DNA of 55,687 nucleotides from Bacteroidales bacterium (GCA_025361285.1 JANYAP010000053.1:1-55687), one strand, 5' to 3'. Counted from the stretch's first letter, positions 27,071-35,345 are shown. The notes: generated from the sequence alone by a model not told the origin. A program made the numbers and translations.

Positions 27071-27904
27071 TTACACAACAACCTCATTACGAACCTTTTG
27101 AATAGTTTGCAAAATCAGCAAATAATCAGTTTCGGTAAGACCGGATTCTATTTTATCAAAAACTGGTTTTAAGACCTGTAATTGAGCTTCCAACGATTTA
27201 ATATCGGCGCTAGAGTTTTGGCTAGCTAGCACCGTCATTAATTTAAGATACGATTCTTTCTGATTCGTAATAAGCTTAACTATCTTATAGTTATGATATG
27301 TATTCTCCGAAATATGTGTTACAATGTACATCGATTCAATCCACATTCCTGCAGCCATCATTGCGGCAAGGTTGGGATTGTTTATATCGCTCAAACTGTT
27401 GTATGTGTTATGAAACGTTTTTGTTATGATATTAATAAGCGAATCCTTATTATTCATCTTTTCGCGCGCCTCATCGGTAAGCAAGTTGCTGTAATCGACA
27501 TTAATACCCAATTGATCGAGTAATGTTTTAAGAGCTTTAGCGTATAACTTAATATCTTGTTTTTGGTTATAGGTAACGGCATAAGCTAAGTCGGCACCGT
27601 AAACACCAAGGTTTATAGCTTTACTTTTTTCGGTAAAATATTTATCGGCTTTTGCAACTGAGTTAAGCGATGTTGACACATATTTCGACCCCATCTCGTT
27701 AAGCATCTTTGTTGTTTCGAACGGTGTAGGTAAAGGGTAAACAACCTCTTTCACTTCCTGCGAAATATCGCTTAATTTACTGCTATCGGTTGCTGATTGC
27801 TCGGCATTTACCGATTTATTACTGTTTTGGCACGATGTAAATATAACGCTTACTGCTATTGTAGTAATAACCAAGGTATTGTTCAATATTTTTTTAAGAT
27901 TCAT
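27071..27904 (-). CDS. Lipoprotein of unknown function
   Basis: A 277-residue predicted lipoprotein: a hydrophobic signal ends in the lipobox FTSC (Cys25), followed by a serine/asparagine-rich linker. The rest is helical, with repeated patterns such as GVYGADLAYAVTYNQKQDIKLYAKAL and AAMMAAGMWIESMYIVTHI. I recognise it as a conserved Bacteroidetes type but know no function. It has an exact -7 box at 27936-27943 and a terminator at 26991-27027. The next gene on the strand is the ABC transporter, so a functional link is possible. Confidence 0.8.
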   Translation of the reverse strand: MNLKKILNNTLVITTIAVSVIFTSCQNSNKSVNAEQSATDSSKLSDISQEVKEVVYPLPTPFETTKMLNEMGSKYVSTSLNSVAKADKYFTEKSKAINLGVYGADLAYAVTYNQKQDIKLYAKALKTLLDQLGINVDYSNLLTDEAREKMNNKDSLINIITKTFHNTYNSLSDINNPNLAAMMAAGMWIESMYIVTHISENTYHNYKIVKLITNQKESYLKLMTVLASQNSSADIKSLEAQLQVLKPVFDKIESGLTETDYLLILQTIQKVRNEVVV

Positions 27905-27935
27905 AATTACATTTTTTTAGATTATACTTTAAGTA

Positions 27936-27943
27936 CAAAGATA
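27936..27943 (-). promoter_or_regulatory. -7 box (TATCTTTG) of the lipoprotein gene
   Basis: TATCTTTG on the minus strand fits TAnnTTTG exactly, 31 bases before the ATG at 27904. The -33 region is not clear. Confidence 0.45.
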
Positions 27944-28063
27944 ATTATTGTGGCGGACAATTTTGGGTGCATTTGTAATAATTATCCAATATTTTATGGA
28001 TTAACTCAATTTGTTTAAAAAATAAGCATAAACTTCTAACGATATTATATGTATGCCAAGTGT

Positions 28064-28252
28064 TTAAGTATTTATTCGTCGCTGACGCCGAACGTAATAC
28101 ATTATAAACGAAAGAATTATAAGAAAATAAACACCTATGCTTGCATTAAAACCTTTGGTAACGGTGCTATGAATACCCATGGCTAAAAGTATAAAAAACA
28201 CTGATAGCCAAAGTATTTCGAGAAAGTACGGCATTTTACTGTGCTGGTTCAT
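28064..28252 (-). CDS. Small membrane protein (62 aa) coupled to lptC
   Basis: A short protein with two hydrophobic segments (about 9-26 and 34-53) and a basic YVRRQRR tail, so probably an inner-membrane hairpin with its ends in the cytoplasm. It overlaps the end of lptC by 17 bases, which suggests translational coupling and supports it as a real gene. No family is recognised. It could help the LptC step of lipopolysaccharide export, but this is inferred only from position. Confidence 0.6.
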   Translation of the reverse strand: MNQHSKMPYFLEILWLSVFFILLAMGIHSTVTKGFNASIGVYFLIILSFIMYYVRRQRRINT

Positions 28253-28820
28253 CTTTAAAAACTATGGTACTCCAATCGGGGCAGAGAAGTTTCCAATCGG
28301 TAAAATCTTCTTTGGCTTCTAAACCGCAATTGCCAATATGTTCGCCACCGTCGGGTGTAACTATGCGGCAATATTTTTTCGAATAAATTATGTGGCGTGT
28401 TTGATCCCAAAATAGTTCCTCGGTATTAAGCCGATCGCCTTTTTGGTTAACTACAACAACGTTTTTACGAGCTTCCCATAGGTTTTCGCGAATATAGTTT
28501 TTTACGTATAGTGCTGATATTTCAGCCTTTACGCGAAGCGAGTCGTCGTAAATATATGCATGCAATCCTTTAGGGAATTCTTTGTATGGCTTTGGTATAG
28601 AGCCATATTGATGCCATTCGGCGCTCACCATTCGAACCTGCACGTGACCCGAATCGCTGTAAAGAGATTCGAAATTGTAAGCCGATATTTCGGGTTTATT
28701 GTTTGCATCGGATAGTGCTTCAATTACTTCTAGCTTATTCTCGCACGCGGTAAAAAAAGTTAATGTTGTAACTATCGCAAAAACAATACTATATGCAGTG
28801 CTTTTTGTCATCTTTAACAA
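28236..28820 (-). CDS. lptC: LPS export system periplasmic protein LptC
   Basis: The 194-residue protein has a lipoprotein-like signal ending in FFTAC (Cys26), then a beta-rich domain typical of LptC/YrbK: YNFESLYSDSGHVQVRMVSAEWHQYG, then FPKGLHAYIYD and NQKGDRLNTEELFWDQ. LptC passes lipopolysaccharide from the inner-membrane LptBFG transporter to the LptA bridge. In E. coli it has an N-terminal anchor helix; the Bacteroidetes form usually has a lipobox. The order coaX, outer-membrane barrel, then lptC is common in Bacteroidales. Repeat copy C (28857-28986) separates it from the barrel gene. Confidence 0.88.
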   Translation of the reverse strand: MLKMTKSTAYSIVFAIVTTLTFFTACENKLEVIEALSDANNKPEISAYNFESLYSDSGHVQVRMVSAEWHQYGSIPKPYKEFPKGLHAYIYDDSLRVKAEISALYVKNYIRENLWEARKNVVVVNQKGDRLNTEELFWDQTRHIIYSKKYCRIVTPDGGEHIGNCGLEAKEDFTDWKLLCPDWSTIVFKDEPAQ

Positions 28821-28856
28821 TGAATACTAATTATTTAGTAACTATAAGGTTCATTG

Positions 28857-28986
28857 GATGTAGGCTAGAGACTGTAGGCTGTAGGAACTTCGTTAAAACC
28901 TAAAATAATCAAGCTTTTTAAGAAAAGTCGAATAAATTAATCTTTGAACTGTTATGCGACAGTCTACAGCCTACAGCCTACAGCCA
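28857..28986. repeat. Heptamer-bounded dispersed element, copy C
   Basis: It begins GTAGGCTAGAGACTGTAGGC, runs into the core GTAGGAACTTCGTTAAAACC (28881-28900) and ends with GACAGTCTACAGCC and two more CTACAGCC units (28958-28985). This copy has the cleanest facing 7-bp arrays. It lies inside what would be the coaX-to-lptC transcript. Confidence 0.85.
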
Positions 28987-28995
28987 GAAAAACAA

Positions 28996-30255
28996 CTAGT
29001 CGAATTTAGCCTTAATAAACCAAATGTCGTAAAGGGTGAAGTTGAAAAATACATTCTGGTAAGTTTCTTTAACTAAGCCACTTGTTAATGTTCCACGTTG
29101 ACCAATTTGATAGCCGATATGAAACATTGAGCGAGTGTGGCGAAAAGGCAAGCCTAACCCAAAAGTAGCACCATAATCGTTAATGTTCTGGTTTTTAAGC
29201 ATTAAGTTAGTTTGTGTAAAGTATCCGCCAACACGAAAATTTACGTGGTTTAAATATCCACGAAGTGCTTTTTCGTTGGGCGTATATTGCATTCCAACAT
29301 TAATTGAATTGCTCTGCTGCAAACCTTTTTCGTTGTCGTGCATTTTAAACTGTGTCCAGTCCTGTGTAGTATAGTCGAAACCCACAATAAATTTACTGTT
29401 TAGGTTAACTGAAGCTCCAAAACCTAAGCGGCTAGGTATAACAATGCCACTTTCGTTAGCTTCATCGAAACTTATTGTATCAATTACGGGTTTATACTCG
29501 CTTCGCGAAAAATTAGAGTACGTGCCATTTAGCGAGGCTTTATTGTCGAAAGTAGCGCCTAAAACTACCAATGAGTTTTCGCCAATTTTAAAAGTGTATT
29601 GCGCACCAATACCTGCATACAAATTGCGAACGTTATACTTTTTAGTAACAATGGTAGTAAAATATTCTCTTTTGCCGTAAAACGAATACGACTGTTCGTA
29701 ATTAAGCGTTCCGGTTAAATAATACCCATTTATTCCTACCGATAGGTTACCAAACTTAACACCAGTGCCGAAATAAAACCTATTTAAGCCTCCATTGCCT
29801 TCGAAATATTGGTCGACTAATCCAATATTCTCTTTATTGAGATCGCTTTGCCTAGTGTTAAACCCAACTTTCGTAAATGGCGTAGCGCCCAAGCTAGCAA
29901 ACATCCAACGGGTTATAGGAAAGCTAATTGCAAGGTGACTAAACGAGGCATTGTTTATGTTAAATGCAGCGGTAGAACTTTCGTAATTTGTATTGTTTCC
30001 GGCCAAGCCGAAATCGAAAATAAACGACGAAGAATCCTGCGTTGTATATGATGCTGGGTTTAAGTAGTTTATTTTATTAGGCATGCGCATACCTATACCA
30101 ACGCCACCCATTGCTCGCGAAAAACCAATTCCTTGCCGTTCCATATCACCTAAGCCATATCGCGAATAGGGCGAATATGTGTTTTTTTGCGCTGAAACTG
30201 CCGAAATTATTAAAAAAAGAAAAAAGAAAAGCGAACTAATTTGTTTGTTTAACAT
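28996..30255 (-). CDS. Outer-membrane beta-barrel protein
   Basis: A 419-residue protein with a signal peptide (cleavage after about 22, VSAQ) and an alternating-residue pattern of many amphipathic strands, ending in an aromatic-rich strand (FFNFTLYDIWFIKAKFD) as in outer-membrane proteins. The start of the mature part, YSPYSRYGLGDMERQGIGFSRAMGG, matches a conserved uncharacterised Bacteroidetes family with an OmpP1/FadL-like look. The ligand is unknown. It overlaps coaX by 20 bases, so it is translated from the same message; repeat copy C lies downstream. Confidence 0.85.
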   Translation of the reverse strand: MLNKQISSLFFFLFLIISAVSAQKNTYSPYSRYGLGDMERQGIGFSRAMGGVGIGMRMPNKINYLNPASYTTQDSSSFIFDFGLAGNNTNYESSTAAFNINNASFSHLAISFPITRWMFASLGATPFTKVGFNTRQSDLNKENIGLVDQYFEGNGGLNRFYFGTGVKFGNLSVGINGYYLTGTLNYEQSYSFYGKREYFTTIVTKKYNVRNLYAGIGAQYTFKIGENSLVVLGATFDNKASLNGTYSNFSRSEYKPVIDTISFDEANESGIVIPSRLGFGASVNLNSKFIVGFDYTTQDWTQFKMHDNEKGLQQSNSINVGMQYTPNEKALRGYLNHVNFRVGGYFTQTNLMLKNQNINDYGATFGLGLPFRHTRSMFHIGYQIGQRGTLTSGLVKETYQNVFFNFTLYDIWFIKAKFD

Positions 30256-30973
30256 TGTGGAATAGAATTCTGTTTAAGCCAATCATTACCAAATTTGAAA
30301 CCACAAATATTGCATTTTTTAGTTTAGTATCAAAGTATTTAGCATCGCCACCAGTAAATAAAACTTTTAAGTCGGGAAACGATTGCCTGAATAAATTAAT
30401 TGTGCCGTCAACCTCCATTAATATACCTTGCTGAACACCAGATGTAATAGCTTCAACAGTGGTTTTCCCGAAAAGCGCAAAATCGGGAGCCAATTGTAAT
30501 TGAGGTAATTTGGCAGTAAAATGATGTAAAGCATTGTATCTCATGGCAATTCCTGGAGAAATATTCCCTCCGAGGTACTGCCCCTTGGCATTAATAATAT
30601 CGTAGGTAATGGCTGTACCCGCATCTATTACAAGTATAGTATCGGAAGGGTTAAGATAATGAGCGCCAACTACTGCAGCGAGCCTATCGTTGCCCAGCGT
30701 TTCCTTGGTTTGGTATAGGTTGTCGATTGGCAGCGGCATTGTGTGATTTAGTACCCCGAACCACGCTAAACGAGGTTGTAGGGTTTTTATCAAGCCTTCG
30801 GGAATGTTGGAAACGCTCGAAATAATTGCCGCTTCAACATGCTTATCGTCAAGTATTTTAACAATTTTGCTGTGGCTAGCACTTTCGATAATACAAAAAT
30901 CGGTAATTTCGGAGTTGTTAAATACAGCTACTTTTGTTTGCGTGTTTCCGATGTCGATACAAAGAGAAATCAT
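30236..30973 (-). CDS. coaX: Type III pantothenate kinase
   Basis: CoaX catalyses the first step of coenzyme A synthesis, pantothenate phosphorylation. Motifs in order: SLCIDIGNTQTK (Asp7, phosphate-1), GNDRLAAVVGA, the second Asp in LVIDAGTAITYD, and GGNISPG. It belongs to the ASKHA fold and, unlike type I and II kinases, is insensitive to CoA feedback. At 245 residues it is complete. The ATG at 30973 lies 278 bases from the divergent tatD gene. Confidence 0.96.
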   Translation of the reverse strand: MISLCIDIGNTQTKVAVFNNSEITDFCIIESASHSKIVKILDDKHVEAAIISSVSNIPEGLIKTLQPRLAWFGVLNHTMPLPIDNLYQTKETLGNDRLAAVVGAHYLNPSDTILVIDAGTAITYDIINAKGQYLGGNISPGIAMRYNALHHFTAKLPQLQLAPDFALFGKTTVEAITSGVQQGILMEVDGTINLFRQSFPDLKVLFTGGDAKYFDTKLKNAIFVVSNLVMIGLNRILFHNVKQTN

Positions 30974-31029
30974 TTGTTAAGCAATTAATGAACTAAACAC
31001 TTTAGTAAATATAATAGAACTTAAGAAAT

Positions 31030-31083
31030 ACATAGAAGTAAAATGGAAATACATAGAAATAAATAGAAGTAAATAGAAGTATT
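31030..31083. repeat. 10-bp tandem repeat (AAATAGAAGT-like) between coaX and tatD
   Basis: Five consecutive 10-bp units from 31030: ACATAGAAGT, AAAATGGAAA (shifted), TACATAGAAAT, AAATAGAAGT, AAATAGAAGT. It lies in the 278-base divergent gap between coaX and tatD. The remainder of the gap is AT-rich, with a TATATTTA near 31004-31011 (minus strand) and TAAGTTTA near 31225 (plus strand) as weak -7 candidates. Confidence 0.6.
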
Positions 31084-31251
31084 TCAACGTATTACGAATA
31101 TTAAATGGAGCAGAATTAATAATTCAACCGAACTATTATAATTATTATGCAAATATAACTTACAATTGAAACTTACAACCCCATTTGAAATTGTATTCTG
31201 ATATAGAAATAGGAAGTTTTTTGCTAAGTTTACACAACTAATATTTTTTCG

Positions 31252-32025
31252 ATGGAATTTATTGATACACATACACATTTATATTTACCCGATTTTAAAA
31301 TTGATAGCTCAAAAGTAATTGAAGCTGCTTTTTCGGCGGGAGTGAACACATTGCTTTTGCCAAATATCGATATCGAATCTATCGATCCAATGCTCTTGTT
31401 ATGTAAGCAATACCCCCTAAATTGCTTTCCTATGATTGGCATACACCCTACATCGATAAAGTATAACTACATGAAACTTATTGATAATGTAAAGGATAGG
31501 CTAAAACGGCATAAATTTATTGCAATAGGCGAAGTAGGTATCGACTTATATTGGGATAAAACTTTCTATATACAACAATGCGAAGCACTTATAGCTCAAC
31601 TGGCACTGGCTCGCGAATATTCGTTACCTGTGGTTATTCATAGTCGAGAATCGTTTACCGAAATAATTAAAATACTTAACGAAAATAAAAACGATTTGCC
31701 TTATAACGGAGTATTTCATAGCTTTTCGGGCAATACCGATCAAGCTTTGGAGGCCATATCGCTTGGCTTTAAAATTGGTATTAACGGAGTGGTTACTTTT
31801 AAAAAATCCACTGCAAATGTGGTTGTACGCGATATTCCATTGGAAGCACTACTGTTAGAAACCGATGCGCCATATTTAACTCCAGTGCCTTTTCGCGGAA
31901 AGCGCAACGAAAGCTCGTATATACCTTATATAGCTCAGAAAATTGCCGAAATTAAACAGCTAAGCATTGAAGAAGTAGCACGGGTAACTACTTGTAATGC
32001 AAAGGCTTTATTCAACTTACCTTAA
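31252..32025 (+). CDS. TatD-family metal-dependent hydrolase
   Basis: A TIM-barrel amidohydrolase-type nuclease, 257 residues. Metal-binding motifs are visible: DTHTHLY at residues 5-11, the glutamate in GEVGIDLY, VIHSR, VFHSFSG and ETDAPYLTP. TatD relatives have 3'-5' DNase or RNase activity and are linked to DNA repair and oxidative stress. It lies 3 bases upstream of the asparaginase gene, so the two are probably co-transcribed, as commonly seen in Bacteroidetes. Several paralogues exist in most genomes, so I give no symbol. Confidence 0.93.
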   Translation: MEFIDTHTHLYLPDFKIDSSKVIEAAFSAGVNTLLLPNIDIESIDPMLLLCKQYPLNCFPMIGIHPTSIKYNYMKLIDNVKDRLKRHKFIAIGEVGIDLYWDKTFYIQQCEALIAQLALAREYSLPVVIHSRESFTEIIKILNENKNDLPYNGVFHSFSGNTDQALEAISLGFKIGINGVVTFKKSTANVVVRDIPLEALLLETDAPYLTPVPFRGKRNESSYIPYIAQKIAEIKQLSIEEVARVTTCNAKALFNLP

Positions 32026-32028
32026 TTT

Positions 32029-33075
32029 ATGAAGAATAAGACTAGAAAATCGGTATTGATAATTTATACCGGAGGCACTATAGGCATGGTGCAAAACCCA
32101 ATTACGAAAACGTACGAACCGTTTAATTTTAAGGAAATTAAGGCTAAAGTTCCCGAATTAAGGCGGTTCGATTGTAAAATATCGACCATTCAATTTAGCC
32201 CACCATTAGATTCGACAAACATAAACCATACCGATTGGATTAAAATGGCTACCATAATAGGCGACAACTACGTTAAATACAACGGATTTGTTATTCTTCA
32301 CGGTACCGATACAATGTCATTTTCCGCGTCGGCGTTGAGTTTTATGCTCGAAAACCTTCAAAAACCTGTAATTTTTACTGGCGCACAATTACCCATTGGA
32401 ATAGCACGCACCGATGGCCGCGAAAACCTGTTAACTGCTATTGAAATAGCCACATCGGAGCATAACTCCAAACCATCGGTGCCTGAGGTTTGTATATATT
32501 TCGAAAACAAGCTTTACCGAGGAAACCGAACGGTAAAAAACAGTGCCGAATATTTCAAAGCATTTCAGTCGTTTAACTATCCGGCTCTGGCACAAATAGG
32601 TGTGCATTTAAATTTTAATTTCGATGCAATTAATTATATTCCAGACCATTATCCGTTTACAGTTCATACTGCTTTAGATAGCCGAATTGCCATTCTGAAA
32701 TTCTTTCCTGGAATATCGAAGGAAACTATATCGCTGGTTATTAACATGCCCGACTTAAAAGGGCTGGTAATTGAGACTTTTGGAGCTGGCAATATACCTT
32801 ATAATGAATGGTTTGCTGAAGTAATCGCACAACTTATCGAACGTGGCTTGGTGGTTTTGAATGTAACACAATGCATTACGGGAAGTGTTGAAATGGGTAA
32901 ATACAAAACCAGCGAAACCCTTGCTGCTGCTGGCGTGATAAATGGATACGACATTACTACCGAAGCCGCTATTGCCAAGCTAATGTTTTTGTTAGGGAAA
33001 AATATTTCGCGAAAAGAAATTGTTGATGCCTTTAGAAAAGCTATTTGTGGAGAGATAACTATTGTAAATACATAG
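32029..33075 (+). CDS. ansA: Type I asparaginase
   Basis: This hydrolyses L-asparagine to aspartate and ammonia. The N-terminal nucleophile motif YTGGTIGM (Thr17) and the second motif ILHGTDTMSFSASALSFML (Thr and Asp of HGTDT) are both intact. The following PVIFTGAQ and ARTDGRENLLTAI are typical of cytoplasmic type I enzymes. No signal peptide, 348 residues, full length. It lies 3 bases after tatD. Downstream is a nested inverted-repeat element (33096-33238) that could end the transcript. Confidence 0.94.
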   Translation: MKNKTRKSVLIIYTGGTIGMVQNPITKTYEPFNFKEIKAKVPELRRFDCKISTIQFSPPLDSTNINHTDWIKMATIIGDNYVKYNGFVILHGTDTMSFSASALSFMLENLQKPVIFTGAQLPIGIARTDGRENLLTAIEIATSEHNSKPSVPEVCIYFENKLYRGNRTVKNSAEYFKAFQSFNYPALAQIGVHLNFNFDAINYIPDHYPFTVHTALDSRIAILKFFPGISKETISLVINMPDLKGLVIETFGAGNIPYNEWFAEVIAQLIERGLVVLNVTQCITGSVEMGKYKTSETLAAAGVINGYDITTEAAIAKLMFLLGKNISRKEIVDAFRKAICGEITIVNT

Positions 33076-33095
33076 AAACATTTCTTTATTTTTAT

Positions 33096-33238
33096 AAATT
33101 TGAGTCTGCTCCGAAATGTCAGTTTGGTGTCATTCTGGCGAAGGCCGGAATCCATAATGCTCTAATATTTAATGCATTTTGACCTTCGTCGGAATGACAC
33201 GTCATCTCAAAAGCACTTTTCAGAGTAGACTCAAATTT
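33096..33238. repeat. Nested inverted-repeat element after ansA
   Basis: The outer arms AAATTTGAGTCTGCTCCGAAA (33096-33116) and its near-perfect complement (33218-33238; two mismatches) flank an inner palindrome: GTGTCATTCTGGCGAAGGCC (33126-33145) against CCTTCGTCGGAATGACAC (33183-33200). The inner part is of the GTCATTCCGG-type repeat class also seen at 6268-6393. The 143-bp unit lies between ansA and the RES toxin gene. I see no gene in 33239-33332. Confidence 0.8.
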
Positions 33239-33332
33239 CAACTTATTTATAAAATATTCAATACGACTGGTTTGTGAAATTTTTACCAAGCTATTTATGC
33301 ACGCCTCAGTTTTATTATAAAAGACGGTCGTC

Positions 33333-33767
33333 CTAGAAATAATTTTCTATATTCACAAGCTTAACATGTTCTTTAAAATCAGGACGTTCTATATTTAAAA
33401 CATAATTATATTCGTATGGAATAACAGCTGAAGGAACTTTTAGCACTAATGTTTCTTTGCTATTATACCAATCACTACCAATTTGTTGTAAAATTGGATA
33501 AGAAGACATACTTCTCCAATTTTTTGGTAAAGTACTTATAAGAACCTGTTTTATTAAATGCTCGTTATCAGCAATTGAAATAATCAGAACTTTATAGACA
33601 TCTAGTGGCGCAATTGAGCTTTTATGGACAATTAATTCAAGCGTTGATAACGATCTCGTACTTCCAGTATAAATAACAAATTGATCACGTTTGTTCCATC
33701 TGTTTGCACAGCCTGATGATGATAATTTCGATGAATAATCGGTGGTGCTAATACGAAATACTTCCAT
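33333..33767 (-). CDS. RES-domain toxin of a type II toxin-antitoxin pair
   Basis: The 144-residue protein has the RES fold, related to ADP-ribosyl-transferase-like enzymes. Characterised members (such as MbcT) deplete NAD+. Key positions appear intact: Arg23 (GCANRWNKR), Tyr33 (YTGSTRSLSTLELIVH) with Glu44, and Ser113 in the canonical end VPSAVIPYEYNYVLN. It begins 3 bases after its antitoxin gene, the usual order. It is AT-richer and repeat-flanked, unlike the neighbouring housekeeping genes, which suits an acquired module. It is probably active, but this is not provable from the sequence. Confidence 0.9.
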   Translation of the reverse strand: MEVFRISTTDYSSKLSSSGCANRWNKRDQFVIYTGSTRSLSTLELIVHKSSIAPLDVYKVLIISIADNEHLIKQVLISTLPKNWRSMSSYPILQQIGSDWYNSKETLVLKVPSAVIPYEYNYVLNIERPDFKEHVKLVNIENYF

Positions 33768-33770
33768 GTC

Positions 33771-34202
33771 TTAAACGTTATCGCCGTATTCGATAGCTGT
33801 TACTCTGTCGTCGATAAACCTTACTCCTGTAACAGAATTTAGAAACGTAGCAGGTGCTTTACTATCAAGGAGAAAATTATCGGAAATAAGCCATTTGTCA
33901 AAACTTTCCTTCGACCCGAAAACATTAATTCCATGTTTAATTAATGAAAGAAGCACAATAATGTGTTCTTTAATATTTTCTTTGAACCTAATATTGGGGT
34001 GTCGATAAGATTTAAATGACCTTACACTAATGTTTAGCCAAATTGATATTGTTTTATCAGTCAAATTTGTTAATCCCTTTATTGTATTAATATATTCCCA
34101 ATTTATTTCTTTGGTATGTAGTATATTAAGGATTTCGCTATCACTAATTCTATCGGGAACACTACTAAGTACATTTTCATATATTGCCACATCAGTTTTC
34201 AT
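33771..34202 (-). CDS. Xre/ParS/MbcA-type antitoxin
   Basis: The 143-residue partner of the RES toxin. It contains an HTH-like segment (LTNLTDKTISIWLNISVRSFKSYRH, roughly 45-69) followed by the MbcA/ParS antitoxin domain (LIKHGINVFGSKESFDKWL, then TGVRFIDDRVTAIEYGDN), the C-terminal block that blocks the toxin active site. The upstream region has two perfect palindromes (34232-34243 and 34255-34264), fitting negative autoregulation. The order antitoxin-toxin with a 3-base gap supports tight coupling. Confidence 0.88.
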   Translation of the reverse strand: MKTDVAIYENVLSSVPDRISDSEILNILHTKEINWEYINTIKGLTNLTDKTISIWLNISVRSFKSYRHPNIRFKENIKEHIIVLLSLIKHGINVFGSKESFDKWLISDNFLLDSKAPATFLNSVTGVRFIDDRVTAIEYGDNV

Positions 34203-34231
34203 ATTTTACCAGTTTTAACAGTACAAAAATC

Positions 34232-34264
34232 GGCAATATTGCCAAGACAAACAAGCAAATTTGC
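34232..34264 (-). promoter_or_regulatory. Two palindromes upstream of the antitoxin gene, likely operator
   Basis: GGCAATATTGCC (34232-34243) and GCAAATTTGC (34255-34264) are perfect palindromes 30 and 53 bases from the antitoxin start. The first is flanked by TTGTC and TTTTTG on the minus strand, so it would overlap the promoter. They are candidates for autorepression by the antitoxin. I see no gene in the remaining gap (34265-34436). Confidence 0.6.
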
Positions 34265-34436
34265 ATTTTTACAAGAATCAAAAAAAGATACTCGAAATAG
34301 TGCTAAAGTCTTATGCTAATACCAGGTACAAATTGCAGAGTTACGAGCGTATTAACCAACACAAATACTAATAGGGAAGAAAAACTTCGCAAACCAGTTA
34401 AGCCCTTATTGGCTATCGTTTGCTGGCATGTGTAAT

Positions 34437-35345
34437 TTATTTTTCGCCTAATTTTCGTTTAAGTTCTTCTATTAATCTATTCATTTCGTTTAATGCTTTA
34501 TCCTTTTCGTTTATTACACTATCCTTTTCATTTATTACACTATCCTTTTCATTTATTGTGTCAATTAAATCGCCAATTCTACGATCCTTATTTTCTAACT
34601 CGGCAACAATTTCATCTTCAATATTCATAGTGTTAAGTATATCTTCGTCAAATACAGCTCGTTGCAACTTTCGTATTATCTCGCGATACTCTTCCGAAAA
34701 GTCGCTTTCGTTAATGTTTAAAATATGGTCGCTTTCTTTTAGGCTTTGGTCGAAAACGCTTAACATTATTTCTAATTCGTTGCGCCTTTTACCTTTCAAT
34801 TCGGGTATTTGAATTATATAGCTATCGTGCGTTAAACTTTCAATAAATACTTCTTTATGCTTTAATTGTTCGCCTGTGGCTAGGTCGATATAAGTACGGT
34901 TAACTTTTATTACTGGGGCGGTTTCAAAATCTAAACGATGTCCTAAAAAGTATATTGAAACTATAGGTAACGCCAATTTATGCTCTATCCCTTTGATTGT
35001 TTTAATGGAAGCGTTTTTGTCGGTATAATATTGCTGTCCCAAATACCTTCGAAACCGCATTATATCGGTCGGAAACTTAGCTTTCTGTATTTCAATCAAC
35101 ACCTGCTTAAATGCGCCGTTGGGTAAACGAATTTTAGCAGCAAAGTCTAACCTGTAAACAGTAAACGAAGCCTTAGGCTTATCGGTATCAATTGCAGGGC
35201 GTTCAATTTCAACAATATTATCTTTGTATTGAAACTCTAAAGTATCAATTTCCTCGCCTATTATCATAGAAATTACAAGCTTAGCTATCTTGTTGTCGTC
35301 CATTAAATATTTGAAAACTACATCGTATATCGGGTTAGCTATCTT
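34437..35345 (-). CDS. Rpn/PD-(D/E)XK nuclease family transposase-like protein
   Basis: This belongs to the recombination-promoting nuclease group, common and multicopy in Bacteroidetes. Seen here: KIANPIYDVVFKYLMDD at the start, then the nuclease core RLDFAAKI and VLIEIQKAK (Asp, then Glu-x-Gln/Lys). The last 45 residues are a coiled coil built from an exact 7-residue repeat (three INEKDSV-like units). I start at MKIANP (35345); an upstream ATG would add eight residues. These proteins bind and cut DNA and are linked to horizontal gene transfer. It sits between the toxin-antitoxin pair and the dcw cluster. Confidence 0.88.
   Translation of the reverse strand, partial: KIANPIYDVVFKYLMDDNKIAKLVISMIIGEEIDTLEFQYKDNIVEIERPAIDTDKPKASFTVYRLDFAAKIRLPNGAFKQVLIEIQKAKFPTDIMRFRRYLGQQYYTDKNASIKTIKGIEHKLALPIVSIYFLGHRLDFETAPVIKVNRTYIDLATGEQLKHKEVFIESLTHDSYIIQIPELKGKRRNELEIMLSVFDQSLKESDHILNINESDFSEEYREIIRKLQRAVFDEDILNTMNIEDEIVAELENKDRRIGDLIDTINEKDSVINEKDSVINEKDKALNEMNRLIEELKRKLGEK

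Noticed and set aside
34420-34812. Plus-strand ORF of 130 codons rich in Ser/Phe/Leu
   Set aside because: It is antisense to the Rpn gene; its repeats are the complement of the INEKDSV coding repeats and it has no separate signals.
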